A stretch of DNA of 64,000 nt from Silvimonas soli (GTDB lineage: Bacteria > Pseudomonadota > Gammaproteobacteria > Burkholderiales > Chitinibacteraceae), in the NCBI RefSeq assembly GCF_030035605.1, contig NZ_CP106736.1, positions 3,717,001-3,781,000 of the forward strand. Direction: 5' to 3'. The notes beneath the pieces were generated by a model. It saw only the letters and a list, made by a program, of their open reading frames with translations, was not told where the DNA came from and searched no databases. The first letter of the stretch is position 1, and the number at the start of each line of letters is the position of its first letter. A program made the position numbers and the translations under genes. Shown here piece after piece: positions 28,013 to 36,789 of this stretch.

Positions 28013-29368
28013 ATGAACGCCAAGCACTCCGAGCAGATCGCCAACGCGCAAGTCAATGCCGAACCGTACTGGATGCCATTCACCGGTAATCGCGCCTTCA
28101 AGGCCAACCCGGAGCCACGCACGCTGGTGTCGGCCAAAGGCGCGTACTACCAGACGGCGGATGGGCAGAAGCTGTTTGATTGCTTGTCTGGCCTGTGGTG
28201 TACCGGGCTGGGCCATGGTCACCCAAAGATTGTTGAAGCTCTCAAACGCCAGGCCGAAACCCTGGATTACGCCACGGCGTTTCAGCTGAGCAACCCGCAA
28301 ACGCTGCGCCTGGCTGAGCGCATCGCCAATCTGGCACCGGCGGGCCTGGATCACGTGTTCTTCTGCAATTCCGGTTCGGAGTCCGTGGATACCGCACTCA
28401 AGATCGCCATTGGCTATCACCGCTTGCGTGGCGAGGCCACCCGCACCCGCATGATCGGTCGCGAGCGCGGCTACCACGGTGTGGGCATGGGCGGGATTTC
28501 TGTCGGCGGCATGGTGGCCAATCGCAAGATGTTTGCCCCGCTGATGCTCAACGGCGTGGACCATCTACCGCACACCTACAACCTCTCGGAAATGGCCTTC
28601 AGCCGTGGCCAGCCCAAATGGGGCGCGCATCTCGCGGATGAACTGGAACGCCTGGTGGCCTTGCACGATGCTTCGACCATTGCCGCCGTGATCGTCGAGC
28701 CGATGGCGGGTTCTACCGGCGTGCTGGTGCCGCCCGAAGGCTATCTGCAACGCCTGCGTGACCTTTGTACCAAACACGGCATTCTGCTGATTTTTGATGA
28801 AGTGATTTGCGGCTTTGGCCGCCTTGGTGAATGGTTCGGCGCGCAACGTTTTGGCGTGACACCCGACATGATCACCTTTGCCAAATGCATTACCAACGGC
28901 GTGGTGCCGATGGGCGGCGTGATTGTGCGCCCGGATATCTATCAAACCTTTATGACTGGCCCGGCCCACGCGGTTGAATTCATGCACGGTTATACCTATT
29001 CCGGCCACCCACTGGCGGCAGCCGTTGGCAATACCGTGCTGGATATCATCGAAGAAGAAGGCCTGCTGCAGCGCGCACGTGAACTGGAGCCAGTGCTGGA
29101 AGAGGCCGTGCACGACCTGAAAGGCGAGCCTGGCGTGCTGGACGTGCGCAATATTGGTCTTTCTGCAGCTGTGGATCTGGCACCGATTGCCGGTCAGCCT
29201 GGTTTGCGGGCATACAAGCTGTTTGAAGCAGGCCTGGCCGATGGGCATTTGTTCCGGGTGACTGGTGACACGGTAGCGATGGGGCCACCGTTTATTGCTA
29301 CGCCGGACGAGATTGGCGGGATGGTAGAGAGTTTGCGCAGGTGTATTCGGGCAGTGTCAAACCTCTGA
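28013..29368 (+). CDS. bauA: Beta-alanine / omega-amino acid:pyruvate aminotransferase (class III)
   Basis: PLP enzyme moving the terminal amino group of beta-alanine (or similar amines) to pyruvate, giving malonate semialdehyde and alanine. It is 451 aa with class III signatures: WMPFTGNRAFK at the start, CNSGSESVDTALKIA for phosphate binding, IFDEVICGFGRLGEWFGA with the cofactor Asp, and the PLP Lys in ITFAKCITNGVVPMGG. GGAG precedes the ATG at 28013. The divergent MocR gene and the downstream semialdehyde dehydrogenase fit the beta-alanine pathway. The symbol follows Pseudomonas usage; it could equally be named oapT. Confidence 0.85.
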   Translation: MNAKHSEQIANAQVNAEPYWMPFTGNRAFKANPEPRTLVSAKGAYYQTADGQKLFDCLSGLWCTGLGHGHPKIVEALKRQAETLDYATAFQLSNPQTLRLAERIANLAPAGLDHVFFCNSGSESVDTALKIAIGYHRLRGEATRTRMIGRERGYHGVGMGGISVGGMVANRKMFAPLMLNGVDHLPHTYNLSEMAFSRGQPKWGAHLADELERLVALHDASTIAAVIVEPMAGSTGVLVPPEGYLQRLRDLCTKHGILLIFDEVICGFGRLGEWFGAQRFGVTPDMITFAKCITNGVVPMGGVIVRPDIYQTFMTGPAHAVEFMHGYTYSGHPLAAAVGNTVLDIIEEEGLLQRARELEPVLEEAVHDLKGEPGVLDVRNIGLSAAVDLAPIAGQPGLRAYKLFEAGLADGHLFRVTGDTVAMGPPFIATPDEIGGMVESLRRCIRAVSNL

Positions 29369-29397
29369 TCGTGGGGGGCATTGCTTTGGTGGGGTTT

Positions 29398-29618
29398 TAA
29401 AAGCTTGTTTGGTTAGTGCCTTCAGCACTTTGTAAAAGCGTTTGATACCCCGGGGTGCCGGGGCGCACGTTAGTGCGGCCGTAAAGCCTTATCGTGCAAC
29501 TTGCTTCGCCAAAAGAAAGTAACCAAAAGTCCCGCAGAGCGGGATAGCAAAAGGCGACCCCGCTGCCGCAAGGGGGCCCGAAGTCAAAAACAGAAGCAAA
29601 CCGTCTGCTGGCCAGGAT
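29398..29618. repeat. Dispersed intergenic repeat, copy A
   Basis: This roughly 220-base stretch matches copy B at 40288-40569 over most of its length. Shared blocks are AAAAGCTTGTTT, AAAGCGTTTGATACCC, ATCGTGCAACTTGC, GTCCCG then GAGCGGGATAGCAAAAGG, and CCGTCTG near the end. It contains a small hairpin TCCCG-CAGA-GCGGGA. It begins about 30 bases past the aminotransferase stop and has no convincing gene. The short frames on its minus strand are probably the source of hypothetical proteins annotated from this repeat family. Confidence 0.8.
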
Positions 29619-29732
29619 GTAGCCCGGATGGAGCGGAGCGGGAATCCGGGGTTGCAATGCATCAATGAACAACCGGCATTTGAATTGAGTCATATCGCCC
29701 CCGGATTCTCGCTAACGCTTCATCCGGGCTAC
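29619..29732. repeat. REPIN-like inverted repeat element, copy 1
   Basis: 114 bases that start with GTAGCCCGGATG, continue to GGAATCCGGGG, and end with the inverted version CCCCGGATTC to CATCCGGGCTAC. The arms are about 34 bases each and can fold into one long hairpin. A second copy of nearly the same size and arm sequence is at 59764-59878. The two copies also share part of the inner loop (ATGCAT and GGCATTTG). This matches the structure of REP doublets (REPINs). Confidence 0.85.
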
Positions 29733-29841
29733 GTCCTACGTGCTTTTAAAAGCCCTGCCGCCACCGCCGGATAAGTAACAAAACATCGCGCCACACGCGC
29801 TACAAACGATTTGATATTTGATATCTACTGGAACAACGACC

Positions 29842-31365
29842 ATGACCGCCAATCAAGACCTCAAACAACTCACCACCACCGCGCACTGGATCAGTGGCCT
29901 GCCGGTAGCGGGCACTTCAGACCGCTTCAGTGAAGTCTTCAATCCCAGCAAAGGCGAAGTCAGTGGCCGTGTTGCGCTGGCAACGGGGGCCGAAGTCGAT
30001 ACTGCCGTTGCCGCGGCCAAGGCAGCGTTTCCGGCGTGGGCTGCCACTCCGCCGTTGCGCCGGGCGCGGGTCATGTTCCGGTTTTTGCGCTTGATGGAAG
30101 AAAACCTGGAAACGCTGGCTACGCTGATCTCGCAAGAGCATGGCAAGGTGCATGCCGATGCACTGGGTGAACTGCAGCGCGGGCTGGAAGTGGTCGAGTT
30201 TGCCAGCGGCATTCCGCAGTTGCTGAAAAGCGAAATGACCGAGAATGTTGGCACCGAAGTCGACAGCTTCTCGCTGCGCCAGCCGCTGGGGGTGGTGGCC
30301 GGGATTACGCCGTTCAACTTCCCGGCCATGGTGCCGATGTGGATGTTCCCGGTGGCGCTGGCTTGCGGTAACTGTTTTATCCTCAAACCGTCCGAGCGGG
30401 TGCCGGGCGCGTCGCTCATGATTGCGCGCTTGTTGAAAGAAGCCGGTTTGCCGGATGGCGTATTCAACGTGGTGCAGGGTGACAAAGTGGCGGTTGATGC
30501 GCTGCTCGATCACCCGGATGTACACGCTCTGAGCTTTGTTGGTTCCACGCCCATTGCCCGTTATATCTATCAGCGCGGTACGGCCAACGGCAAGCGGGTG
30601 CAGGCGCTCGGTGGTGCCAAGAATCATATGGTAGTGATGCCCGATGCCGATCTGGATCAAGCCGCCGACGCACTGATGGGCGCGGCCTACGGCGCGGCGG
30701 GTGAGCGCTGCATGGCGATTTCGGTGGTGGTGCCGGTGGGCGAGGCCACGGCCAATGCGCTGCGCGAGAAATTGGTCGCACGACTGGCAACGCTCAAAGT
30801 GTCGCATTCGCTGGATCAAACTGCCGAGATGGGGCCGCTGGTGACGGCGATTCATCGTGACAAGGTCAAAGGTTATGTCGACGCTGGCGTAGCCGAAGGT
30901 GCGGAACTGGTCGTCGATGGCCGCGATTTCAAACTGGCCGGGTATGAGAACGGTTTCTTCCTTGGCGGTTGTCTGTTTGACCACGTCACGCCGGAGATGA
31001 AAATCTACCGTGAAGAGATTTTTGGCCCGGTGCTGGCAATGACCCGCGTGCCGGATTACGCCACTGCGGTGAAACTGGTTAACGAACACGAGTTCGGTAA
31101 CGGCGCGGCCATCTTCACCCGGGATGGCGGCACCGCGCGGCATTTCACCGCATCGGTACAGATTGGCATGGTTGGCGTGAATGTGCCGATTCCGGTGCCG
31201 ATGGCATTCCACAGCTTTGGCGGCTGGAAAGCCTCGCTGTTTGGCGACCACCACATGCACGGCCCGGAAGGGGTGCGGTTTTACACCAAACTGAAAACAA
31301 TCACGCAACGCTGGCCTGGCAATGCTCGGGCAGGGGCGGAATTTGTCATGCCGAATATGAAATAA
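29842..31365 (+). CDS. mmsA: CoA-acylating (methyl)malonate-semialdehyde dehydrogenase
   Basis: NAD-dependent aldehyde dehydrogenase turning malonate or methylmalonate semialdehyde plus CoA into acetyl- or propionyl-CoA and CO2. The 507 aa protein has GITPFNFPAMVPMWMFP, FVGSTPIARYIYQRG and the catalytic Cys in GAAGERCMAISVVV, all typical of MMSDH. With the upstream aminotransferase it would convert beta-alanine to acetyl-CoA; valine degradation is the alternative, but no other mms or bcd genes are near. ATG 29842 has GGA upstream; the frame extends to 29818 without a better start. About 470 bp of repeats separate it from the aminotransferase, so it may have its own promoter. Confidence 0.9.
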   Translation: MTANQDLKQLTTTAHWISGLPVAGTSDRFSEVFNPSKGEVSGRVALATGAEVDTAVAAAKAAFPAWAATPPLRRARVMFRFLRLMEENLETLATLISQEHGKVHADALGELQRGLEVVEFASGIPQLLKSEMTENVGTEVDSFSLRQPLGVVAGITPFNFPAMVPMWMFPVALACGNCFILKPSERVPGASLMIARLLKEAGLPDGVFNVVQGDKVAVDALLDHPDVHALSFVGSTPIARYIYQRGTANGKRVQALGGAKNHMVVMPDADLDQAADALMGAAYGAAGERCMAISVVVPVGEATANALREKLVARLATLKVSHSLDQTAEMGPLVTAIHRDKVKGYVDAGVAEGAELVVDGRDFKLAGYENGFFLGGCLFDHVTPEMKIYREEIFGPVLAMTRVPDYATAVKLVNEHEFGNGAAIFTRDGGTARHFTASVQIGMVGVNVPIPVPMAFHSFGGWKASLFGDHHMHGPEGVRFYTKLKTITQRWPGNARAGAEFVMPNMK

Positions 31366-31391
31366 CGACACAAATTTTTGTGCGTCACCAG

Positions 31392-31421
31392 AAAAACCCC
31401 GGTCATAGCCGGGGTTTTTTC
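31392..31421 (+). terminator. Terminator after mmsA
   Basis: Stem AAAACCCCGG / CCGGGGTTTT with a short loop TCATAG and a T-run, 27 bases past the mmsA stop. The following 260 bases up to 31679 are AT-rich and contain no gene I can support. Confidence 0.9.
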
Positions 31422-31679
31422 ATTGCGGCAAGGCTCCCTGCATGGCCCTCGGCGGCGGAAATATTTCAGGGTTGTAGCCGTATGTAGCGAGATTGGCACC
31501 TGTGCGACCACCGTTTATCTGACCACGTTTCCACAGCATGTCTTGCTCACCCGCGGAAACGCTGCTATATCAGCATTTCTTTCTATACAAGAAATTTTAT
31601 TGTATTTGTATTATGTTTTACCGAAAGTTACTGTAATTTGTGCAGTGCAACGAATTTGATCATTTCAGAGGCAGGACCA

Positions 31680-32054
31680 ATGACCAGGCTTCTCTTTGTA
31701 CTTATTCTGATTAGTGTCAGCTGCTCCGCTTTTGCCCAGATGCTGCTCAAGCGCGGCATGGTGGATGCCAGCGTGCAGGACGCACTGCGCACCATGAATT
31801 TGCCCGCGCTGGCGACGGGCGTAGCGCTCAACCCATGGGTGCTAAGTGGCCTGGCGCTGTACTTTGGCGGCGCCGTGGTGTGGCTGGGCGTACTGGCCCG
31901 GGTTGATGTCAGCACAGCGTATCCCTTCGTGGCACTCGGTTTGATCGTGACCGTGGTGCTGGGTGGGCTGGTGTTTAACGAGCAAATTACCGCCTGGAAA
32001 ATCGCGGGCAGTTGCCTGGTGGCTCTTGGCGTTTATCTGGTGGGGGCAAAATGA
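31680..32054 (+). CDS. Small EamA/SMR-like membrane transporter (ArnE/ArnF-like)
   Basis: 124 aa with four hydrophobic segments: LLFVLILISVSCSAFAQMLL, the region around NPWVLSGLALYFGGAVVWLG, the central YPFVALGLIVTVVLGGLVF and the final AGSCLVALGVYLVG. Small proteins of this kind flip lipid-linked sugars (ArnE/F) or export drugs (SMR). The first codon is the ATG at 31680 after GCAGGA. Its stop overlaps the next gene's start (ATGA). Because it is joined to a UbiA-type prenyltransferase gene, flipping a polyprenyl-phosphate sugar is more likely than drug efflux. That is inference. Confidence 0.75.
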   Translation: MTRLLFVLILISVSCSAFAQMLLKRGMVDASVQDALRTMNLPALATGVALNPWVLSGLALYFGGAVVWLGVLARVDVSTAYPFVALGLIVTVVLGGLVFNEQITAWKIAGSCLVALGVYLVGAK

Positions 32055-33508
32055 CAACCAATCCTTCTCCTGTAGAGCGCCCGCGTTATCTGTTTGTAGA
32101 TCTCGATGGCACGCTGGTGCATACCGATATGCTGGTCGAGTCGATGCTGTTTCAGATCAAGCGCTCGGTCTGGACATTCTTTCGCGTAATTTTGTGGCTG
32201 TTTGGCGGCAAAGCCGAACTCAAGCAAAAGCTGGCCAACGGTTTTGAATTCAATCCGGCCTTGCTGCCTTACGACGCTGCAGTCATCAAATACGTGACCG
32301 AGTGCCGCGCGGCAGGCGTACAAGTCTGGCTGGCTACCGCCTCAGATGAGCGCATTGCAGCGGCGGTGGCCAAACATCTGAACCTGTTCGATGGCGTGCT
32401 GGCCTCCGGCAACGGTGTGAATGTCTCCAGTACACGCAAGCTGGATGCCATTCAAAAAGTAGTCGGACAACGCGGGTTTGAATACATCGGCAACAGTCGC
32501 GACGACGTTGCAATCTGGGCCGTGGCGGAGCGGGCGCAATGTGTGCGCCCGGACGGTGCCGCCCGCGCCTGGTTCATGCGCACCAAAGGCGAAGTGCTGG
32601 AAATGCTGGATGGCCTGCCGCATCGCACGATGTGGCAATCGTTTGTGCGAGCTGCTCGCGTGCATCAGTGGCTGAAAAACGTGCTGGTGTTTGTGCCGCT
32701 GCTGGTATCGCACCGTTTGCTGGATTTGCATTCGGTTGCTGCGGGTGTGGTGACCTTTGTTGCGTTTGGCCTTTGCGCATCGTCCATTTACCTGGTCAAC
32801 GACTTGCTGGATCTGGAATCCGACCGTTTGCACCCACGCAAGCGTAATCGTCCGTTTGCCTCGGGTGAGTTGCCGTTGTGGATAGGTTTTGCAGCGGTGC
32901 CGGTGTTGTTGTTCATCGGTCTGGTGGCCGGGGCCATCATCTCGCCAGCATTGCTCGGCGTATTGCTGGGTTACCTCGTGTTGACCAGTGCGTATTCGTT
33001 CAGCTTCAAAGGCAAGATGGCGGTGGACGTGGTGCTGCTGGCCAGTCTTTACACGATCCGGATCATTGCCGGCGCAGCCGCCATCGGCGTGCAACCTTCG
33101 TTCTGGTTGCTGGCGTTTTCCATGTTCATCTTTCTGGGGCTGGCGCTGGTCAAGCGCTACTCGGAATTGCTGGCGCTGGAAGAGGCCGGGCGCGACAAGG
33201 TATCCGGGCGCAATTATCTGGTCGCCGATCGCATGGTGGTGATGGCCATGGGGGTAGGCAGTTGTCTGTTGAGCGTGCTGGTGCTGGCTTTGTATATCAA
33301 TAGCCCAGAGGTCGCACCGTTGTACGCAACGCCGCAGATTCTGTGGGGACTTTGCCCGCTACTGATGTTCTGGGTTTGCCGACTCTGGTTGATGGCTAAT
33401 CGTGGCCTGGTGCATGACGACCCGGTGGTGTTTGCCGTGCGCGACCGGGTGAGTCAGCTGACCGTGCTGACGGGTTCAATCATCATTGCGGTCGGTGCAT
33501 TCCACTAA
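32051..33508 (+). CDS. HAD phosphatase-UbiA prenyltransferase fusion protein
   Basis: 485 aa with two domains. Residues about 12-190 are a HAD hydrolase: motif I DLDGTL, motif II ATASDER, motif IV GNSRDD. Residues about 200-485 are a polytopic UbiA-family prenyltransferase with the first Asp-rich motif NDLLDLESDRLHPRKRNRP. This form of the motif is that of decaprenyl-phosphate phosphoribosyltransferase (DPPR synthase) relatives. A plausible chemistry is transfer of phosphoribose from PRPP to polyprenyl phosphate, then removal of the 5-phosphate by the fused HAD domain, yielding polyprenyl-phosphoryl ribose. No DprE1/DprE2-type epimerase is adjacent. The start overlaps the upstream gene by 4 bases. 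Confidence 0.85.
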   Translation: MTTNPSPVERPRYLFVDLDGTLVHTDMLVESMLFQIKRSVWTFFRVILWLFGGKAELKQKLANGFEFNPALLPYDAAVIKYVTECRAAGVQVWLATASDERIAAAVAKHLNLFDGVLASGNGVNVSSTRKLDAIQKVVGQRGFEYIGNSRDDVAIWAVAERAQCVRPDGAARAWFMRTKGEVLEMLDGLPHRTMWQSFVRAARVHQWLKNVLVFVPLLVSHRLLDLHSVAAGVVTFVAFGLCASSIYLVNDLLDLESDRLHPRKRNRPFASGELPLWIGFAAVPVLLFIGLVAGAIISPALLGVLLGYLVLTSAYSFSFKGKMAVDVVLLASLYTIRIIAGAAAIGVQPSFWLLAFSMFIFLGLALVKRYSELLALEEAGRDKVSGRNYLVADRMVVMAMGVGSCLLSVLVLALYINSPEVAPLYATPQILWGLCPLLMFWVCRLWLMANRGLVHDDPVVFAVRDRVSQLTVLTGSIIIAVGAFH

Positions 33509-33590
33509 CCGGCACTGGCCTGTGGAACCGGCTGGCAGAACCAGACAACCTTCAACCGTCAATAAAAGCAACAACAAAGGGGGCAATGTC

Positions 33591-34757
33591 GTGCTAAAGA
33601 ACACTGCCGTGCTCGGCTCGGTGCCGGCAAATCCATTGCGCTCGATGTGGCGTACGGTCAGCACTGCGCTGGCCGGGTTGCCAGTGTTGCTGCTGTTTTT
33701 TGTGTGCTCCGCCGCCGCGTACAGCAGTTTCTTCGCCAAATGGGGATTCTGCGGTACCACCGAAAGTGGCGATTGCATGCTGCAGCAAATGATCGAAGGT
33801 ACAGCCCGCCGTCCGTGGGTTTACCGTCGTTTACTGCCGGAGCTGGCAAGCTGGCTGGATGGCCATATGCCGGGGTCCATTCATGGTTACCTGTTGCAGG
33901 CACTGCAAAACGGTAATCTCGGTTTGCACTATGCCTCGCCCATTGCGGCAACAGCAGAAGCCCCGGAGATGCTGCTGACGTTTTACTGCATCTACGTATT
34001 GTCTTTGCTGGCTTTTTTTGGCGCGGCCTTGTTGCTGTGGCGCATTGGCACGCATCTGACCTCAGATAAGGTGGCTTCGGCTCTGGCGGCCCTGATCTTT
34101 GTGCTCGCTTTCCCGATATTCCTCACCGTGGGCGGCAACTTCTACGACTTTACCGAGTTGTTTTTCTTTGCTCTGGCCAGCTGGATCGCATTAACCCAGA
34201 TGCCATACTGGCTGATCTTGCTGGCACCGGTAGCTACGTATAACAAAGAGTCATTCTTCTTTTTTCTGGTCACGCTTTATCCGGTGCTGGTGGCGCGCTT
34301 TGGCTGGCGCCGTTCGGCGGGCTGGTTGAGTGTGGCCGTACTGGCCAGCGGCGTTGCGTACTGGTGGGTGAAATCACGTTATATCGGCAACCCTGGCGGC
34401 ATGGTGGAGTTTCATCTGAGCGACCATATCGAGTATTTCCGGCGTTTCCGCCATTACGGACAGTTTGAATTCCAGTACGGCATGCTGGCGCCGCGTGGCT
34501 TCAATATCATCAATATCCTGTTGGTGGTGTTGCTGGTGCGTAGCGGCTTCAAGCGTTTGCCTACGGCTATGCGCCGACAAATCCAGCTGGCGCTGGTTAT
34601 CAACGTGCCGCTGTTTTTGCTGTTCTGCTACCCGGGCGAGTTGCGCAATCTGAGCATGCTTTACCTGGGACTGGTGGCAATGCTGGCCTGTGCACTGTCA
34701 CATTGGTTGAGCGGATTTTATCGATCCCGCCCGCCAACGCCATTGAATGGCGGATGA
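33591..34757 (+). CDS. Polytopic membrane protein of unknown function
   Basis: 388 aa with about 9-10 predicted membrane helices. After the first helix comes a periplasmic-type loop with three Cys and the motif RRPWVYRRLLPELASW. Another marked segment, GGNFYDFTELFFFALASWI, and the late YPGELRNLSMLYLGL resemble polyprenyl-sugar-using membrane glycosyltransferases of the GT-C type in layout, but I do not recognise the family. I chose GTG 33591, 6 bases after AAGGGGGC; the frame opens earlier but without a start signal. It is 82 bp after the HAD-UbiA gene, and could be the enzyme that uses the lipid-linked sugar. Confidence 0.6.
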   Translation: MLKNTAVLGSVPANPLRSMWRTVSTALAGLPVLLLFFVCSAAAYSSFFAKWGFCGTTESGDCMLQQMIEGTARRPWVYRRLLPELASWLDGHMPGSIHGYLLQALQNGNLGLHYASPIAATAEAPEMLLTFYCIYVLSLLAFFGAALLLWRIGTHLTSDKVASALAALIFVLAFPIFLTVGGNFYDFTELFFFALASWIALTQMPYWLILLAPVATYNKESFFFFLVTLYPVLVARFGWRRSAGWLSVAVLASGVAYWWVKSRYIGNPGGMVEFHLSDHIEYFRRFRHYGQFEFQYGMLAPRGFNIINILLVVLLVRSGFKRLPTAMRRQIQLALVINVPLFLLFCYPGELRNLSMLYLGLVAMLACALSHWLSGFYRSRPPTPLNGG

Positions 34758-34805
34758 CAGTCTGCGGTAGACTGCACGGCATCTTTTTTGCCCGAGTTTG
34801 CCGCC

Positions 34806-35273
34806 ATGCAGGACTACACTTCTAATCCGACTCAATCCGGCCAGCGGCGCTTGGCCGGGCTGCTGAAGCTGGGCGCACTGGTGCTGCTGGTAGCGGCGAT
34901 TGTGCTGGCCGGTCGGCAATACCAGTTTTTGCAAGGCTCGGTGACTACCCAAGGCAAGGTGGTGCAATTGCTGGAGCAAAACCGCAGCCAGAGCACGGCC
35001 AACGCCGGTACCCGCAAATCCTCCGTGTATACACCCGAAGTCTCCTTTACAACGCCCAGCGGAGCGGTGGTTCATTTTGTGTCGCTGGTGGCGTCAGATT
35101 CACCGCAATTGCAAGCCGGGCAGGCCGTTACCGTACGGTATTGGGCCGATAACCCGTCGCATGCGCAGCTGGACCGCTTTGTCGATCAGTGGCTGGCCGC
35201 ATTGTTGTGTGCGGTAGGGGCAATTGTGCTCGGGCTGCTGAGCTGGTCACTGCGGGGCGGGCGTTCGCGCTGA
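34806..35273 (+). CDS. DUF3592 family membrane protein
   Basis: 155 aa. An N-terminal helix (LGALVLLVAAIVLAGRQYQF) and a C-terminal helix (WLAALLCAVGAIVLGLLSWS) flank an extracytoplasmic beta-rich region, with the DUF3592 pattern VYTPEVSFTTPSG then QAGQAVTVRYWADNPSHAQL. Function is unknown for the family. It follows the membrane protein gene by about 50 bp on the same strand and may be in the same transcript, but the family is widespread and not tied to glycan genes. Confidence 0.75.
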   Translation: MQDYTSNPTQSGQRRLAGLLKLGALVLLVAAIVLAGRQYQFLQGSVTTQGKVVQLLEQNRSQSTANAGTRKSSVYTPEVSFTTPSGAVVHFVSLVASDSPQLQAGQAVTVRYWADNPSHAQLDRFVDQWLAALLCAVGAIVLGLLSWSLRGGRSR

Positions 35274-35372
35274 GTGCCTGCCGGGCGCGCCGTGTTGCCT
35301 GGCGAATCCGGTTGCACCCGTCGCTGCCTGCGGTACGATGCAAGGCTACGCAACCAATTTATCGGGGCTGCC

Positions 35373-36533
35373 ATGCTGCAATCCATCCGTTCTTTTGAAC
35401 CCGAATTGATCGAAATCCGCCGCACCATTCATCGCCATCCGGAACTGGGCTTTGAAGAAGTACAAACCAGTGATCTGGTTGCCAGCAAGCTGGCCAGCTG
35501 GGGCTACGAGGTGCATCGCGGCCTGGCCAAAACCGGCGTAGTGGGTGTGCTCAAGGCCGGTACCGTCAGCAAGACACTGGGCTTGCGCGCCGATATGGAT
35601 GCCTTGCCGATTCATGAAGCGTCGGCCAAGCCGTGGTCGAGTCAGGTGCCAAACCGCATGCATGCCTGTGGTCATGATGGCCATACCACCATGTTGCTCG
35701 GCGCCGCCCGTTATCTGGCGCAAACCCGCGCATTCAACGGCACGCTCAATCTGATCTTTCAGCCCGCAGAAGAAGCACTGGGCGGGGCAGAGAGCATGGT
35801 CCAGGCTGGCCTGTTTGACCGATTTCCGTGCGATGCGCTATTTGGCATGCACAACATGCCCGGCTTGCCGGTGGGCCAGTTTTACTTTCGCAGCGGTGCC
35901 TTCATGGCCTCGGCCGACAGTTTGCTGGTTACCATCACCGGGCGCGGCGGCCATGGCGCTTTGCCACACACCACGGTTGATCCGGTGGTAGTGGCGGCCA
36001 GCATTACGCTTGCGCTGCAAACCATTGTGTCGCGCAATATTGATACCCAGCAGGCCGCAGTCATCACCGTGGGTTCGATCCAGGCGGGTGATGTTGCCAA
36101 CGTGATTCCCGGCCAGGCCATCATGAAACTGAGCGTGCGGGCGCTGGATCGCCAGGTCCGCAAAACCTTGCTGGAACGGATTGGCGATGTGGTGCGCTTG
36201 CAGGCGCAAAGTTTTGGTGCAACGGCCAGCATAGAGACGCAGCACGGCACACCCGTGTTGATCAACGACGAAACCCAGACGCGCTTTGCCCACGGTGTGG
36301 CCGCCAGCGTATTTGGCGACGAGGCCGCGCATTACGGTGCCCGGCCATTGATGGGCAGCGAAGACTTTGCCTATATGCTCGAAGCCAACCCCAATGGCTG
36401 TTATTTCTTTATCGGGAACGGCGATGGCGCCGGGTCGTGCATGATCCACAATCCGGGGTATGACTTTAACGATGGGTGCCTGACCCCTGGCGCGACCATG
36501 TGGGCGGCGCTGGCCGAGGCTTACCTGAAGTAA
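35373..36533 (+). CDS. M20-family amidohydrolase (hippurate hydrolase / N-acyl-amino acid hydrolase type)
   Basis: 386 aa zinc-type peptidase. It has IRRTIHRHPELGFEE at the start, the metal-binding HACGHDGHTTMLLGAA, then FQPAEEALGGAESM with the catalytic Glu pair, the dimerisation lid, and GSEDFAYMLE near the end. Members remove acyl groups from amino acids (hippurate, N-acetyl amino acids) or from peptidoglycan-derived compounds; the exact substrate cannot be read from sequence. ATG 35373 matches the family N-terminus; the frame opens about 100 bases earlier. A terminator follows. Confidence 0.87.
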   Translation: MLQSIRSFEPELIEIRRTIHRHPELGFEEVQTSDLVASKLASWGYEVHRGLAKTGVVGVLKAGTVSKTLGLRADMDALPIHEASAKPWSSQVPNRMHACGHDGHTTMLLGAARYLAQTRAFNGTLNLIFQPAEEALGGAESMVQAGLFDRFPCDALFGMHNMPGLPVGQFYFRSGAFMASADSLLVTITGRGGHGALPHTTVDPVVVAASITLALQTIVSRNIDTQQAAVITVGSIQAGDVANVIPGQAIMKLSVRALDRQVRKTLLERIGDVVRLQAQSFGATASIETQHGTPVLINDETQTRFAHGVAASVFGDEAAHYGARPLMGSEDFAYMLEANPNGCYFFIGNGDGAGSCMIHNPGYDFNDGCLTPGATMWAALAEAYLK

Positions 36534-36561
36534 AACGTTGTGTTTATCTGTTTCTGATGAC

Positions 36562-36591
36562 AAAACCCCGGCCCACCGGGGTTTTGTTTTT
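36562..36591 (+). terminator. Terminator after the M20 amidohydrolase gene
   Basis: Stem AAAACCCCGG / CCGGGGTTTT with loop CCCA and a T-rich tail, 28 bases after the stop codon. Confidence 0.88.
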
Positions 36592-36623
36592 TGGACGACG
36601 CAACCGTGGGGATCGGCAGGAAA

Positions 36624-36691
36624 TTTGTAGCTCAAGGTATCCGCAGCATGCCCTGAAACCGGCGGCTACAAAGGTCGCCCGCTGCTACAAA
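36624..36691. repeat. TTTGTAGC / GCTACAAA palindromic element
   Basis: TTTGTAGC at 36624-36631 is followed by inverted copies GCTACAAA at 36665-36672 and 36684-36691. The first pair could form a hairpin with a 33-base loop; the sequence looks like a REP-type intergenic unit. Only this copy was seen in the window. Confidence 0.4.
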
Positions 36692-36789
36692 CACCAATAC
36701 ACAGCCATTCATTTACCGCTAAACCACCATGCTATTGTCAGCGCCTCTTCACCATTTGGGTGACAGACACTGCGCAGGAGTAGTGGTTT

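Noticed and set aside
29397..29693. 98-aa minus-strand frame with FCYPALRDF, repeated at 40362-40565
   Set aside because: Lies in the dispersed repeat; both versions differ by indels and have no ribosome-binding site, so it is a repeat artefact.
29917..31371. 484-aa open frame on the minus strand within mmsA
   Set aside because: Shadow of a high-GC gene. The plus-strand protein has all MMSDH motifs; the antisense frame is His/Arg-rich without a domain.
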